Source of the DNA: DASXHD01 sp036488725
GTDB taxonomy: Bacteria > Myxococcota_A > Polyangia > Polyangiales > Polyangiaceae
Direction of reading: 5' to 3'
Assembly (NCBI GenBank): GCA_036488725.1
Contig: DASXHD010000025.1
Span: forward strand, 122,710 to 186,709
Length of the DNA: 64,000 bases
In this document: piece by piece, positions 17,013 to 25,354 of the stretch
Numbering within the stretch: the first letter of the stretch is position 1
How the letters are laid out: each line of letters starts with the position of its first letter
Translations under genes and position numbers: made by a program
Notes under the pieces: model-generated
Seen by the model: the letters and a program-made list of their open reading frames with translations, nothing else
Databases searched by the model: none
Told to the model about the DNA's origin: nothing

Positions 17013-18182
17013 GTGATCTGTTCGACGTGCGGAAAAACGAACGCGGACCGTCTCGTCTTTTGCGAGGACTGCGGCGCCCGTCTTCAGCCGCGCATCGCTC
17101 CGCCGACGCCCGCGATCGGCGTCCCGCCGCCGTCGCTCACGCCCGAGTCGATCAAGTGCGCGCGCTGCGGCGCGAGCAGCTCGCCGAGCATGCGCTTCTG
17201 CATCACGTGCGGGAGCCCGCTCCAAAAATCCGTGCCCGCGCCCGCGCCAGCGCCCGTTCCCAACGTCGAAAAAACGCAGCCTCTCGAGACGCGCACCTGC
17301 AAACGCTGCCAAGGCACGTCCGACAAGAGCGCCCAGTTTTGCCGCTTCTGCGGCGCGCCGCTGGGCGACGCGCCACCCGCTGCACCGTCGACCAGACCCA
17401 ACCTTCCCGGTAACGACACATCCCCGTCGGCGCCTCGGCTCGACTCGACGATCATCACGCCCGAGCCGGTCGTCCTCCCGCCGGTCGACGCCCCCGTCGA
17501 AGCCGCGACGCCGAACGGCCGCCTCGTCGTCATCCAAAAAGACGGCGGCGAGGGCCAGAGCTTCCCCCTCGCGGACCAAGTCGACGTCGGCCGCGAATCC
17601 GGCGAGTGCGTCTTCGCCGACGACCGCTACATGTCCCCGCGCCACGCGCGCCTCACGCGAAAGAACGGCACGCTCGTCGTCCGCGATCTCGGCACCCCCA
17701 ACGGCGTCTACCTGCGCATTCGTAAAGGCGACGTCGGGGTGCCGATCGAAGACCAAGACTTGATCTTGCTCGGCCAGCAGGTGCTAAGGTTCGAGATCGT
17801 GAAAGACGCGGAGGCGGGTTTCGGGGCAGCCTCGGAGCAGGGCACGCTCCTGTTTGGCACGCCGGCCGCTCCACGATACGCTCGCCTCTCGCAGCGCACG
17901 ACGGAAGGGGTTTCGTGTGACGTGTTTCACGTTCGAAAACCGGAGACAGTGCTCGGGCGCGAGTCCGGTGACGTCGTGTTTCCCGACGACCCGTTCATGT
18001 CCCGCCGTCACGCCGCCCTCCGCTTCGACGAGACGGGCGCGCGCACTTACCGGCTCGTGGACCTCGGCTCCTCCAACGGCACGTTCGTCCGAATCCGCGG
18101 TGAGGCCATCCTCTCACACGGCGACGAAATTCGCGTCGGCCAGCAGCTCCTCCGTGTCGATACGGGAGCGGCCTCGAGCTGA
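17013..18182 (+). CDS. Triple zinc-ribbon, double FHA-domain protein
   Basis: 389 residues from GTG 17013 (AAAGG 8 bases upstream; GTG at 17004 would add three residues). The N-terminus has three zinc-ribbon units (CSTCG...CEDCG, CARCG...CITCG, CKRCQ...CRFCG), then a Pro-rich linker, then two FHA domains: about 190-260 (VGRESGECVFADDRYMSPRHARL, DLGTPNG) and about 310-385 (LGRESGDVVFPDDPFMSRRHAAL, DLGSSNG). FHA domains bind phosphothreonine, so this is a phosphoprotein adaptor. The first FHA has PRHA in place of the usual SRRHA. The PP2C phosphatase gene follows after 15 bases, so it is likely a co-expressed partner in kinase signalling. Confidence 0.9.
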   Translation: MICSTCGKTNADRLVFCEDCGARLQPRIAPPTPAIGVPPPSLTPESIKCARCGASSSPSMRFCITCGSPLQKSVPAPAPAPVPNVEKTQPLETRTCKRCQGTSDKSAQFCRFCGAPLGDAPPAAPSTRPNLPGNDTSPSAPRLDSTIITPEPVVLPPVDAPVEAATPNGRLVVIQKDGGEGQSFPLADQVDVGRESGECVFADDRYMSPRHARLTRKNGTLVVRDLGTPNGVYLRIRKGDVGVPIEDQDLILLGQQVLRFEIVKDAEAGFGAASEQGTLLFGTPAAPRYARLSQRTTEGVSCDVFHVRKPETVLGRESGDVVFPDDPFMSRRHAALRFDETGARTYRLVDLGSSNGTFVRIRGEAILSHGDEIRVGQQLLRVDTGAASS

Positions 18183-18197
18183 CATGAGGCCGATGTC

Positions 18198-19358
18198 GTG
18201 AGCGAGACGACGGCGAGCGCTAGCGCTCCGCAAGCGACCGAGGCACCGGCCAAGACCAAGGGCGAGGTGTCGATCAAGCTCTTCGCCCGCACGGACGTGG
18301 GCCAGGTGCGCGAGCACAACGAGGACAATTTCCTCGTCGCGGACCTCACCAAGCGCGTGCGCGGGCTCCAAGAAGAAAACCGCGTGGTGGCCGTCGGCAA
18401 GAACGGCAACATCCTCGCCGTCTGCGACGGCATGGGCGGCGCCGCCGCCGGCGAGGTCGCGAGCCAGCTCGCGGTCGACATCATCTACGAAAAAATGACC
18501 GAAGACGTCTCGCCCGAGACGCAAGTCACGCGAAACGAAATCGCGCGTCGCCTCGTGCGCGCCGTCGAAGCGGCGGGCCTCCGCATCTTCGAAGCCGCCA
18601 AGAGCGACCGCACTCGACGCGGCATGGGCACGACCGTCACCGCCGCCGCGCTCGTCGACGACCATTTGTTCCTCGCCCAAGTCGGCGACTCGCGCGGCTA
18701 CTTGCTGCGCGACGGCAACCTCGTCCAAGTCACGCGCGATCAATCGCTCGTGAACCAGCTCATCGAAGCCGGCCAGCTCACCGAAGAAGAGGCCGAGACC
18801 TTCGAGCACAACAACATCATCCTCCAAGCGCTCGGCACCGCCGAGACCGTGCAAGTCGATCTCACGTTCGCCGAGCTCCGCCGCGGCGACATGATCATGC
18901 TCTGCTCCGACGGCCTCTCGGGCATGGTTCGCAACGACGAGATCCGCGAGGTGCTGAAGGCCGCGGCCGATCCGCTCGAGGCCTGCAAGGCGCTCACCGA
19001 TCGCGCGAACGCGGCAGGCGGCCACGACAACATCACGGTCATCGTCGCGCAGTTCGACGGCGAGGGCCTGCAAGCGGTGCCGAGCGGCGGCGAGCCGATG
19101 AAGTACCGCAAATACGCGCTGCCCGAAGAGCCGACCGATCCTGCGCGCAAAGCCGTCCCGGCTACGGCGAACGCGGCGCCGAGCGACGGCGTCACCTCGC
19201 CCGCCGCGTCGGGACCGGCGACCGCGACGGCGACGTGGTCGCCCGAAGAAGAGCGCATCGAAATCCCGGGCACGCACGTTCCCGCCGGTATCGTCGTCGC
19301 GCTGATCCTCGCCGTGATCGCGCTGCTCGCCGGCACCGCGTTCTTGCTGCTCCGCTGA
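18198..19358 (+). CDS. PP2C-family Ser/Thr protein phosphatase with C-terminal membrane anchor
   Basis: 386 residues from GTG 18198. The PP2C domain (about 28-295) shows all metal-site motifs: VREHNEDNFLV, AVCDGMGGAAAGEVAS, GMGTTVTAAAL, QVGDSRGYLL, LCSDGLSGM and GGHDNITVIVA. An Ala/Pro-rich linker and a single C-terminal helix (VALILAVIALLAGTAFLLL) tether it to the inner membrane with the phosphatase in the cytoplasm. It would reverse phosphorylation by the Hanks-type kinases. Co-transcribed with the upstream FHA protein. The stop touches that of the convergent TPR gene (TGATCA). Confidence 0.94.
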   Translation: MSETTASASAPQATEAPAKTKGEVSIKLFARTDVGQVREHNEDNFLVADLTKRVRGLQEENRVVAVGKNGNILAVCDGMGGAAAGEVASQLAVDIIYEKMTEDVSPETQVTRNEIARRLVRAVEAAGLRIFEAAKSDRTRRGMGTTVTAAALVDDHLFLAQVGDSRGYLLRDGNLVQVTRDQSLVNQLIEAGQLTEEEAETFEHNNIILQALGTAETVQVDLTFAELRRGDMIMLCSDGLSGMVRNDEIREVLKAAADPLEACKALTDRANAAGGHDNITVIVAQFDGEGLQAVPSGGEPMKYRKYALPEEPTDPARKAVPATANAAPSDGVTSPAASGPATATATWSPEEERIEIPGTHVPAGIVVALILAVIALLAGTAFLLLR

Positions 19359-20204
19359 TCAGTCCAGATTCGTGCGCGTGTTTTCGGCGAAACGCGCGAC
19401 GCGATTTTGCGGGTCCAGATCGAGCGCGTCCTTCGCCGCGGCGTGCGAGCCTTCGACGTCGCCTTGCGCGGCGCGCGCCACGGCGATCCACGCGAACGCG
19501 TTCGCGCGAACGTTCGTGTCGCCGTCGCGCGTCACCGGCTCGAGCGCCGCGATCGCACCGTCCGCGTCGCCCTGACGAAGCAACCTGCGCCCGACGAGGA
19601 GTAAGAGCTGCGGCTGCTCGCCCGCTTTCTCTCGCGCGCGATCGAGCGCCGTATCGGCGTCCGCGTCGCGATGCAGCTTGAGAAGCGACTCGACGAGGCC
19701 CGACCAACCTTCGATGACGTTCGGCGCGACCTCGGTGAGGCGAAGAAACTGCTCGCGCGCGCCATCCCAGTCGCGACGCCCGAAGAGGATGCGACCGAGG
19801 TTCACGCGCGCCGGGGCGAAGCCCGGATCGACCTTGAGCGCCTCGCGATAATTTTTTTCCGCGTGATCGAGATCGCCGACGCGCTCGTCGAGGAGAGCCA
19901 TCCCGTGGAACGGCGTGGGCAAATCGGGGTTGAGCTGAATCGCGCGGTGGAAGTCGTGGCGCGCCGCTTCGAAGTGCTTCAAGCGGAGCTCGACGAGGCC
20001 GAGGTTGACCCAAGCCTCGGTGAAGCGCGGGTTGTATTCGAGGGCGAGACCGAGCTCCGCTTCGGCGTGCTCGAGGTCGTCGGCGGCGAACGCGCGGGCG
20101 CCTTCGTCGTTGAGCGCGACCGCCTTGGGCGCCAGCGGCGCGTTGGCCGCGCATCCGGAAATGAAGGCTGCGGCGACGATCGAACCGATGACCGAGAGCT
20201 TCAT
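19359..20204 (-). CDS. TPR-repeat lipoprotein
   Basis: 281 residues. Signal MKLSVIGSIVAAAFISGC has the lipobox Cys18. At least five tetratricopeptide repeats follow (for example DDLEHAEAELGLALEYNPRF, KHFEAARHDFHRAIQLNPDL, GDLDHAEKNYREALKVDPGF). The TPR surface suggests a periplasmic scaffold. No further domain. It is convergent with the PP2C gene with abutting stops; the upstream gene (periplasmic unknown, 20248) is 43 bases away on the same strand, so they may be co-transcribed. Confidence 0.85.
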   Translation of the reverse strand: MKLSVIGSIVAAAFISGCAANAPLAPKAVALNDEGARAFAADDLEHAEAELGLALEYNPRFTEAWVNLGLVELRLKHFEAARHDFHRAIQLNPDLPTPFHGMALLDERVGDLDHAEKNYREALKVDPGFAPARVNLGRILFGRRDWDGAREQFLRLTEVAPNVIEGWSGLVESLLKLHRDADADTALDRAREKAGEQPQLLLLVGRRLLRQGDADGAIAALEPVTRDGDTNVRANAFAWIAVARAAQGDVEGSHAAAKDALDLDPQNRVARFAENTRTNLD

Positions 20205-20247
20205 GCGCCCCCGTCGGCCCGACGGCCGAGCAAGTTGCGCGAATTTT

Positions 20248-21318
20248 TCAGGGCACGGCGGGCGGCGGTGGATCCAAACGCGGCGATTCGGGCGGGTCTT
20301 CGCCGGCGCGAATGCGCAAGAGCATGGGGTCGCCGACGGTCTGGCCGTTCCAGAACTCGCCCGGGCCAGGCGGCGGCGTCGTTTGGCGCGTGTCGAGCCG
20401 AGGGCGGACGCGGTAAAGGCCGGGTTGGCGCAAGAAGGTGCCGCACACCGCGCCGATGTCGACGCTCTGCGCCGTGCGCCCGTGCGGACGAAGCGTGGTG
20501 ACGAGCTCGGCGATCGCCGTGGCCGGCGTGTCGGCGCCGCAGTGGTAGACGTGGCCCTCGGGCGTTTGAATGACGAAGCCGAGCGTCGGCGCGGCGATCA
20601 GCGTTCGGATCGTGCGATCGGTGTCGTTCGTGATCGTGACGGTCACGTTCTGTTCGAAGGCGCGCCACGTGTCGAGACGCGCCGGGAGCGCGATCTTCAC
20701 GTGCACCGGGTAACGGTTGCTCGGCGGCGCGGCCGAGTCGGCTGCGGTTTGGGGCGCGCCTGCATCGGCGAGCGTTTGCGCGGCGGCGAGCGTCACGACC
20801 GGCGCGGTGACTTGGCGTGCGGGGCCGACGCCGCCGTCGCCGCCGATCGGCGTGAGCGCGTACGGCGGGGAATTTCCTGCGGGCGAAAAGCCGAACGTCG
20901 CGGTCACCGTCGCGCCCGGAACGAGCGCGGCGGCGGCGGTGCCGGCGAAGCAATAGAGCGTCGGGTCGATGCGCGCGGACCACGATCGGCCCGGCGGGAC
21001 CGCGAGCGTATCGACGGTGTCGGTCGACGGACGCATGTCGGCCGGAAGCGCGCAGTGCACGTCGTGGCCCGCGCTCGTCACGTCGAACGAGACGAGGCGC
21101 GGGTCGGCGACGATGCGCACCGGATCGGTGCCCGTGTTGGAGAGCGTCACGGTCCACCCGCGATCCGGAATCGGAGCGACGAGGGTGAGCGAGACTTGCG
21201 GCGGCGGCTGCGTCGGCGGGGGCGGCGCCTTCTTGGCCGCGGGCTTTGCGGCGCCGAGGACGAGGGCGAGGCCCGCTCCCCCGAACGCCGCAAAAGCAAT
21301 GCTCCGCGCGAGCTTCAT
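20248..21318 (-). CDS. Secreted or membrane-anchored protein of unknown function
   Basis: 356 residues from ATG 21318. Signal-type N-terminus (MKLARSIAFAAFGGAGLALVLGAA) followed by a Pro/Lys-rich linker. The body has two similar beta-sandwich-like parts (TVTLSNTGTDPVRIVADPR and NVTVTITNDTDRTIRTL), each with a cysteine pair, which suggests two Ig-like domains with disulfides. Only one base separates its start from the stop of the HARE-HTH/Mrr gene, so the two are co-transcribed; why a cytoplasmic DNA-associated protein and an exported protein are coupled is unclear. Upstream in-frame codons were rejected because they overlap the preceding gene. Confidence 0.72.
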   Translation of the reverse strand: MKLARSIAFAAFGGAGLALVLGAAKPAAKKAPPPPTQPPPQVSLTLVAPIPDRGWTVTLSNTGTDPVRIVADPRLVSFDVTSAGHDVHCALPADMRPSTDTVDTLAVPPGRSWSARIDPTLYCFAGTAAAALVPGATVTATFGFSPAGNSPPYALTPIGGDGGVGPARQVTAPVVTLAAAQTLADAGAPQTAADSAAPPSNRYPVHVKIALPARLDTWRAFEQNVTVTITNDTDRTIRTLIAAPTLGFVIQTPEGHVYHCGADTPATAIAELVTTLRPHGRTAQSVDIGAVCGTFLRQPGLYRVRPRLDTRQTTPPPGPGEFWNGQTVGDPMLLRIRAGEDPPESPRLDPPPPAVP

Positions 21319-21319
21319 G

Positions 21320-22909
21320 TCAGCCGCCGCGGATGGCTTCGAGCAGCTCGAGGTTCGGCAGCGCGACGACGTGGCGCGTGCGCACGACGGCGACGTCCTG
21401 GTCTTCGAGAAGCTTGCAGAATGCAATCCCGTCGTAGAGCGCGATGGGCGGCGCGCCGCTCGCGGCCGCTTCTTCGCGCGCGCCGGAGAGGACTTGGCCG
21501 GTCGTGATGAGCCAGCCGGCCGACGCGGGTCCGTAGTGATGAAGCGTGCCGCGGAGATCGCCGACGCGCTCGCGGCCGATTTCGCGGCCGTCTTTGCGGA
21601 TGACGATCGCAGTGCGGATTTCGTCGCCGCCCGTTTTGTGAATCGCGGCGAAGTGCGCTTCGCCGCCGGACGTGCCCGCGCGGCGGACGAGCTTGAGCTG
21701 CGTCATGCCGATTTTTTCGAGCGCGATGAGCGCGAGCTCGACGAAGGCGTGACCCGGAAGCTCCTGAACGCGGCGCAAGAACGTGCGGCGCGCGGCGTCG
21801 CGGTAACGCTCAACCGACATCATGACGTCTTGCTCGAGACGAACGAGATCGGAGCCGAGCAGCCACTCCGTCGGCGCGACGCGTCCGCCGGACGCGAAGC
21901 GGAAACGCGGGCGCATGCCGAGGTCGCCGCGACGCAGGTTGTCGGCGCGGAGCGATGCCGCGAGCTGCGTCGACGCGATCGCCGGATCGCCCGACAGGCG
22001 GCCGCGACGAACGAGGTGATCGACGATGGAGCGAATCGCGACGGGCCCGCCGTTGCGATCGAACGCCGCGAGCACGATGAGCGCCGCGTCCGCGAGCTCG
22101 CGACCGGCGAGCTCGTCGCCCTCGGGGAGCGCGTGATCCAAATTTTGCTGCGCGCCGGCGGACATGATCTGCTGGCGATCACGAACGACCGGACGCGAGA
22201 CCATCGGCGAAGACTGTTCGCGCGGCTCGGCGCTCGGCTCGCCCTCGGTCGAGAACGACGGCATCGCGTCGCGCGAGCCGAACGACTCGCCGTTTTGCGG
22301 CGAGACGCCACCGCCGCCGCCACCGCGACGACGACGACGACGACGACGCCGCCGTCCGCCGCCTTCGCCGGTGGCCGCGTCGCCGCCCGCTTGTTGCGGC
22401 GGAGCGCCCGGCGTTGCCGCGGCGCCCGCGGGTTGCTGCGGCGCGAAGATCGGCTGATCGTCGTCTTCTTCGTCGTCGAACATGTCGGCGCCGCTCGCGG
22501 CGAGATCTGCGCGGAGCGCGTCGTCGCCCGAGACTTCGTCATCCTCCTCGACCTCTTCGAACGCCGCGCTCGACGACGTCGGCGCCGCGGGGGCGCGGCC
22601 GATCGCCTCGGAGACTTCGAGCGCGTTGACGTTGACGTCCTCTTCGCTGTCGTCGCGATCGACCTCGGGCGCGCCGCCCTTCTTGCCCCACTCGCGGAGC
22701 GCGAACACGCCGGGCTTCACGCGAACGATCGGGTTGGTCTTGTCTTCTTTCTTGAGGAGGGCGGCGAGGCGCGCGCCCATCGTGACTTCGGGGCTCTTGC
22801 CCACGTGCGAGAGGAGGTTCTGCTCGATCGCGAGCTCCGTGATCTCTTTGTAGTGGAGCGGTTTGCCGGCAAGGCGCAAGACCTCTGCAGCGGCTTCAGT
22901 GAACGTCAT
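21320..22909 (-). CDS. HARE-HTH domain protein with poly-Arg tract and Mrr-like nuclease-fold C-terminus
   Basis: 529 residues from ATG 22909 (GGAG at about 9 bases). Residues 1-70 are a HARE-HTH winged helix (MTFTEAAAEVLRLAGKPLHYKEI, SHVGKSPEVTMGARLAALLK, RVKPGVFALREW), a DNA-binding module known from eukaryotic ASXL proteins, bacterial RNA polymerase delta and restriction enzymes. An acidic region and a run of ten Arg followed by six Gly lie around 188-206. The last about 150 residues resemble the Mrr_cat restriction-endonuclease fold (GDLRGTLHHYGPASAGWLITTG). The expected Gln/Glu before x-Lys is Ile (IVIRKDG) and no clear upstream metal Asp is seen, so nuclease activity may be lost. A DNA-bound regulator or defence remnant is possible. 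Confidence 0.82.
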   Translation of the reverse strand: MTFTEAAAEVLRLAGKPLHYKEITELAIEQNLLSHVGKSPEVTMGARLAALLKKEDKTNPIVRVKPGVFALREWGKKGGAPEVDRDDSEEDVNVNALEVSEAIGRAPAAPTSSSAAFEEVEEDDEVSGDDALRADLAASGADMFDDEEDDDQPIFAPQQPAGAAATPGAPPQQAGGDAATGEGGGRRRRRRRRRRGGGGGGVSPQNGESFGSRDAMPSFSTEGEPSAEPREQSSPMVSRPVVRDRQQIMSAGAQQNLDHALPEGDELAGRELADAALIVLAAFDRNGGPVAIRSIVDHLVRRGRLSGDPAIASTQLAASLRADNLRRGDLGMRPRFRFASGGRVAPTEWLLGSDLVRLEQDVMMSVERYRDAARRTFLRRVQELPGHAFVELALIALEKIGMTQLKLVRRAGTSGGEAHFAAIHKTGGDEIRTAIVIRKDGREIGRERVGDLRGTLHHYGPASAGWLITTGQVLSGAREEAAASGAPPIALYDGIAFCKLLEDQDVAVVRTRHVVALPNLELLEAIRGG

Positions 22910-23115
22910 GTTTCGATTCTCCGGGGATTCGCTTCCGCGGACATGGCCCAGTGCCACGACTCGTGAAGCTTCTGCCGGCCTAGGCCCCATCCCCGCGTGA
23001 CTGGCGCAGCATGAATCCGCCGCGCTGGCTTCGCCGGGGGCTGGTGCCCACTCCGACGAACAGCCGTATAGCTCGCGCGCCGGGCGGCGTCAAACCATGC
23101 TACTCGCCTGGGGCC

Positions 23116-23826
23116 GTGGCAGCCGACAAACGCGGGGACGTGGCGCGGGTCGTCATGCTGGTGGCGCTCACGGCGGTGGCGTCGTGGGGCATCAGCTGGG
23201 GATTCGATCCGTCGCGCGCGGGCGAGCCGAGCGCGATCGAAGGGCTCGGCGCGGCGTACGCGCTGCTCGCAGCGTGCGCGCTCGTTTGGGCCTTCCACAC
23301 GTCGCAGCTCAAGAAGTGGCTCCTGCCGCGATTCGGCGATCTGTCGATCGGATTTTTTTCGGCGCTCGTTCTCTTTGGGCTCGCGTTCGGCTTCGTGAAG
23401 CTCATCACGATGCATCACTCGCCGCGCGCCGCGTGGATGGCGCACCTCTATTTGCAGATCGGCGACCCGCGGCCGCTTCGGCTGCATCAAGCGTGGGTCG
23501 GCGTCGGCGTCGCGATCGCGGCATTTTTGGAAGAGGTCGTGTGGCGCGGCTGGGCCAAATCGATGCTCGACGATCTCGTCGGGCTTCGCGTCGGATGGAT
23601 CGCCGCCGCCGTGCTCTACGCGCTCGCGCACTTGCCGACGCTCTGGGCGCTCGGCGACACGAGCGTCGGTCCGAATCCGATGGTCGTCATCGCGGCGCTC
23701 GGCGCGGGTCTCGTGTGGAGCGGCATGACGCGCGTCTTCGGCAGGCTCTGGCCGGCGGTCATCTGCCACGCGCTCTTCGATTGGGCGGTGCTGATGATGT
23801 TTCGGCTCTGGGGGCCGAGCGTCTGA
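23116..23826 (+). CDS. CPBP-family intramembrane metalloprotease
   Basis: 236 residues from GTG 23116; about 6 membrane helices. CPBP (Rce1-like) motifs are present: EExxxR in FLEEVVWRGW, the histidine in YALAHLPTLWA, and CHALFDW near the end. These are membrane proteases or protease-like proteins. An upstream in-frame ATG at 23011 would add 35 residues of non-hydrophobic, Pro/Thr-rich sequence that does not look like part of the protein, so the GTG is preferred. The 206-base gap 22910-23115 before it is divergent and shows no recognised element. Confidence 0.85.
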   Translation: MAADKRGDVARVVMLVALTAVASWGISWGFDPSRAGEPSAIEGLGAAYALLAACALVWAFHTSQLKKWLLPRFGDLSIGFFSALVLFGLAFGFVKLITMHHSPRAAWMAHLYLQIGDPRPLRLHQAWVGVGVAIAAFLEEVVWRGWAKSMLDDLVGLRVGWIAAAVLYALAHLPTLWALGDTSVGPNPMVVIAALGAGLVWSGMTRVFGRLWPAVICHALFDWAVLMMFRLWGPSV

Positions 23827-23827
23827 C

Positions 23828-24322
23828 TCAGGACGGCAGGTAATTCGCGATGCCGATGAAGGCGAGCAGCATGATGAAGATCAGCACGCCGAGCGAGACC
23901 GAGACGATGCCGAGGATCAGTCCGACCTTGGCTTTGCCCCGCGCGCCCATCGGGTCCATGTCCTTGCTCGTCATCGCCATGATCGTGAAGACCAAGCCGA
24001 TGATGCCGAGGATGCTGCTCACGCAGTAGCTGCAAAAGCCGAAGAGGATCCCGACGATGTTGAGGATGAGCGGGAGCGTCGTCGCGACCGCGGCGCCGCC
24101 GGGCTGCGGCATGCCGGGCGGGCCCATCGCGCCGGGCGGTCCGTAGGGGCCGCCGGGTGGAGGCGCGCCGTAGCCGCCGGGCGGCGGGCCGAAGCCGCCG
24201 GGAGGAGGACCGCCGTAGCCGCCGGGCGGACCGTATCCACCCGGTGGAGGCGCGCCGGGTGGACCGCCGTATCCGCCGGGAGGACCCGGCGGATAACCGG
24301 CCGCGTGAATCTCGGAGCTCAC
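23828..24322 (-). CDS. Pro/Gly-rich membrane protein with two C-terminal helices (second of a tandem pair)
   Basis: 164 residues from GTG 24322, which overlaps the stop of the upstream paralogue (GTGA). The N-terminal half is an unbroken series of PPGGYG/PPPGGF units. The C-terminal half has two hydrophobic segments (TTLPLILNIVGILFGFC, VGLILGIVSVSLGVLIFIMLL) with a cytoplasmic-type basic loop containing MTSKDMDPMGARGKAK, resembling DUF4190-type small membrane proteins. The disordered Pro-rich arm may mediate assembly or membrane-surface clustering (inference). Confidence 0.72.
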   Translation of the reverse strand: MSSEIHAAGYPPGPPGGYGGPPGAPPPGGYGPPGGYGGPPPGGFGPPPGGYGAPPPGGPYGPPGAMGPPGMPQPGGAAVATTLPLILNIVGILFGFCSYCVSSILGIIGLVFTIMAMTSKDMDPMGARGKAKVGLILGIVSVSLGVLIFIMLLAFIGIANYLPS

Positions 24323-24864
24323 ATCGAGCCGTTGTTCATCGCCATCAGCACGCCGTAGACGGTGCCGATGATGACGCCGCCGACCATGCCGATGATCGAC
24401 AGGATGAGCGACGTCTTCGCCTTCGCTTGCGCGGTGGCGAGGTCGCCGGTCTTCTTCGCGTTGTTCGCGTTCATCGCGAAGACGAGACCGCCGATGCCGA
24501 GCGGCAGACAGCAGCACGCGAGACACACGATGGAGAGGACGAGAGGAAGGGTCGTGTTGACGTCGGCGCCCGGCGCCATGCCGCCCGGAGGAGGCGGAAA
24601 GCCGCCGCCCGGAGGACCGAAGCCGCCCGGAGGAGGCGCTCCGAATCCGCCTGGAGGCGGACCGCCGTAACCACCGCCCGGAGGCGCGCCAGGCGGAGGA
24701 CCGCCGTAGCCGCCCGGAGGACCGCCCGGCGGAGGACCGCCGAAACCGCCGCCGCCCGGGGGCGCGCCCGGCGGAGGACCGCCGTAACCGCCGCCCGGCG
24801 GATAACCACCCCCGGGTGGACCGTACCCTCCCGCAGCGAACACTCCATTTGCGTTTGCGCTCAT
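24319..24864 (-). CDS. Pro/Gly-rich membrane protein with two C-terminal helices (first of a tandem pair)
   Basis: 181 residues from ATG 24864 (GGTGG about 9 bases upstream; an ATG at 24882 is an alternative). About 90 residues consist of GYGGPPPGAPPGG-type repeats. Two hydrophobic segments follow (TLPLVLSIVCLACCCLPLGIGGLVFAM and LILSIIGMVGGVIIGTVYGVLMAM) around a NANNAKKTGDLATAQAKAK loop, the same layout as the next gene, so the two arose by duplication. The cluster CLACCC could be a palmitoylation-like or metal site, but this is only a guess. Confidence 0.74.
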   Translation of the reverse strand: MSANANGVFAAGGYGPPGGGYPPGGGYGGPPPGAPPGGGGFGGPPPGGPPGGYGGPPPGAPPGGGYGGPPPGGFGAPPPGGFGPPGGGFPPPPGGMAPGADVNTTLPLVLSIVCLACCCLPLGIGGLVFAMNANNAKKTGDLATAQAKAKTSLILSIIGMVGGVIIGTVYGVLMAMNNGSM

Positions 24865-24930
24865 CGGTTGATCCACCATCATGACGTCGCTTGCGACCTC
24901 CGGTGACGGAGCATCGCACACGTTCGTCGG

Positions 24931-25341
24931 ATGCAGAAGCGATCTTTAGCAGCGCGAATCGGTCTAGCGGGAGCGTACGCCGCCGCGATGGCGCTCGTCG
25001 CGCTCGTCCTCGGATCGGGCGTGATTCGCTGTCCTTTCGCGGCGCTCACGCACATGCCGTGTCCCGGTTGCGGCTCGACGCGATCGGCTCTCGCGCTCTT
25101 GCATCTGCACGTCGGACAGGCGTTCTGGTTGAACCCCGCGGCGCCGATCGTCGTCGCGTCGGTCGCGGTCATCGCGATCGAAGGACTCTATCGCGTCGTG
25201 CGCGACGGGCACGCGCGCGATCTCGCGGTGCACGGCGCGTCTCGGTGGGCGCTGCGCGCGCTCGTCCTCGCGACGATCCTCGAAATCCCCATCTGGGCGC
25301 TCCGATTCTTCGGGCTGTTCGGCGGCCCTGTGCCTGTGTGA
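24931..25341 (+). CDS. DUF2752 family membrane protein
   Basis: 136 residues with three membrane helices. The diagnostic motif CPFAALTHMPCPGCGSTRS, with CPGCGxTRS after the first helix, and a second part LHLHVGQAFWLNPAAP are as in DUF2752 proteins. Their role is unknown; the cysteines could bind metal. ATG 24931 gives a basic start (MQKRSLAARIG) before the first helix. Divergent from the Pro/Gly-rich pair, 13 bases before the kinase gene on the same strand, so co-transcription with that kinase is possible. Confidence 0.85.
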   Translation: MQKRSLAARIGLAGAYAAAMALVALVLGSGVIRCPFAALTHMPCPGCGSTRSALALLHLHVGQAFWLNPAAPIVVASVAVIAIEGLYRVVRDGHARDLAVHGASRWALRALVLATILEIPIWALRFFGLFGGPVPV

Positions 25342-25354
25342 TGCTTTTCTTCGC

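Noticed and set aside
22310..22350. CGA/CGC trinucleotide run
   Set aside because: It encodes the poly-Arg tract in the HARE-HTH protein; not a separate repeat element.
23011..23115. N-terminal extension of the CPBP gene from ATG 23011
   Set aside because: The 35 extra residues are Pro/Thr/Arg-rich and not hydrophobic; the family starts near the GTG at 23116.
24165..24830. Tandem short repeats that could look like a CRISPR or satellite array
   Set aside because: They are in-frame Pro/Gly codons of two membrane-protein genes, without uniform repeat-spacer spacing.
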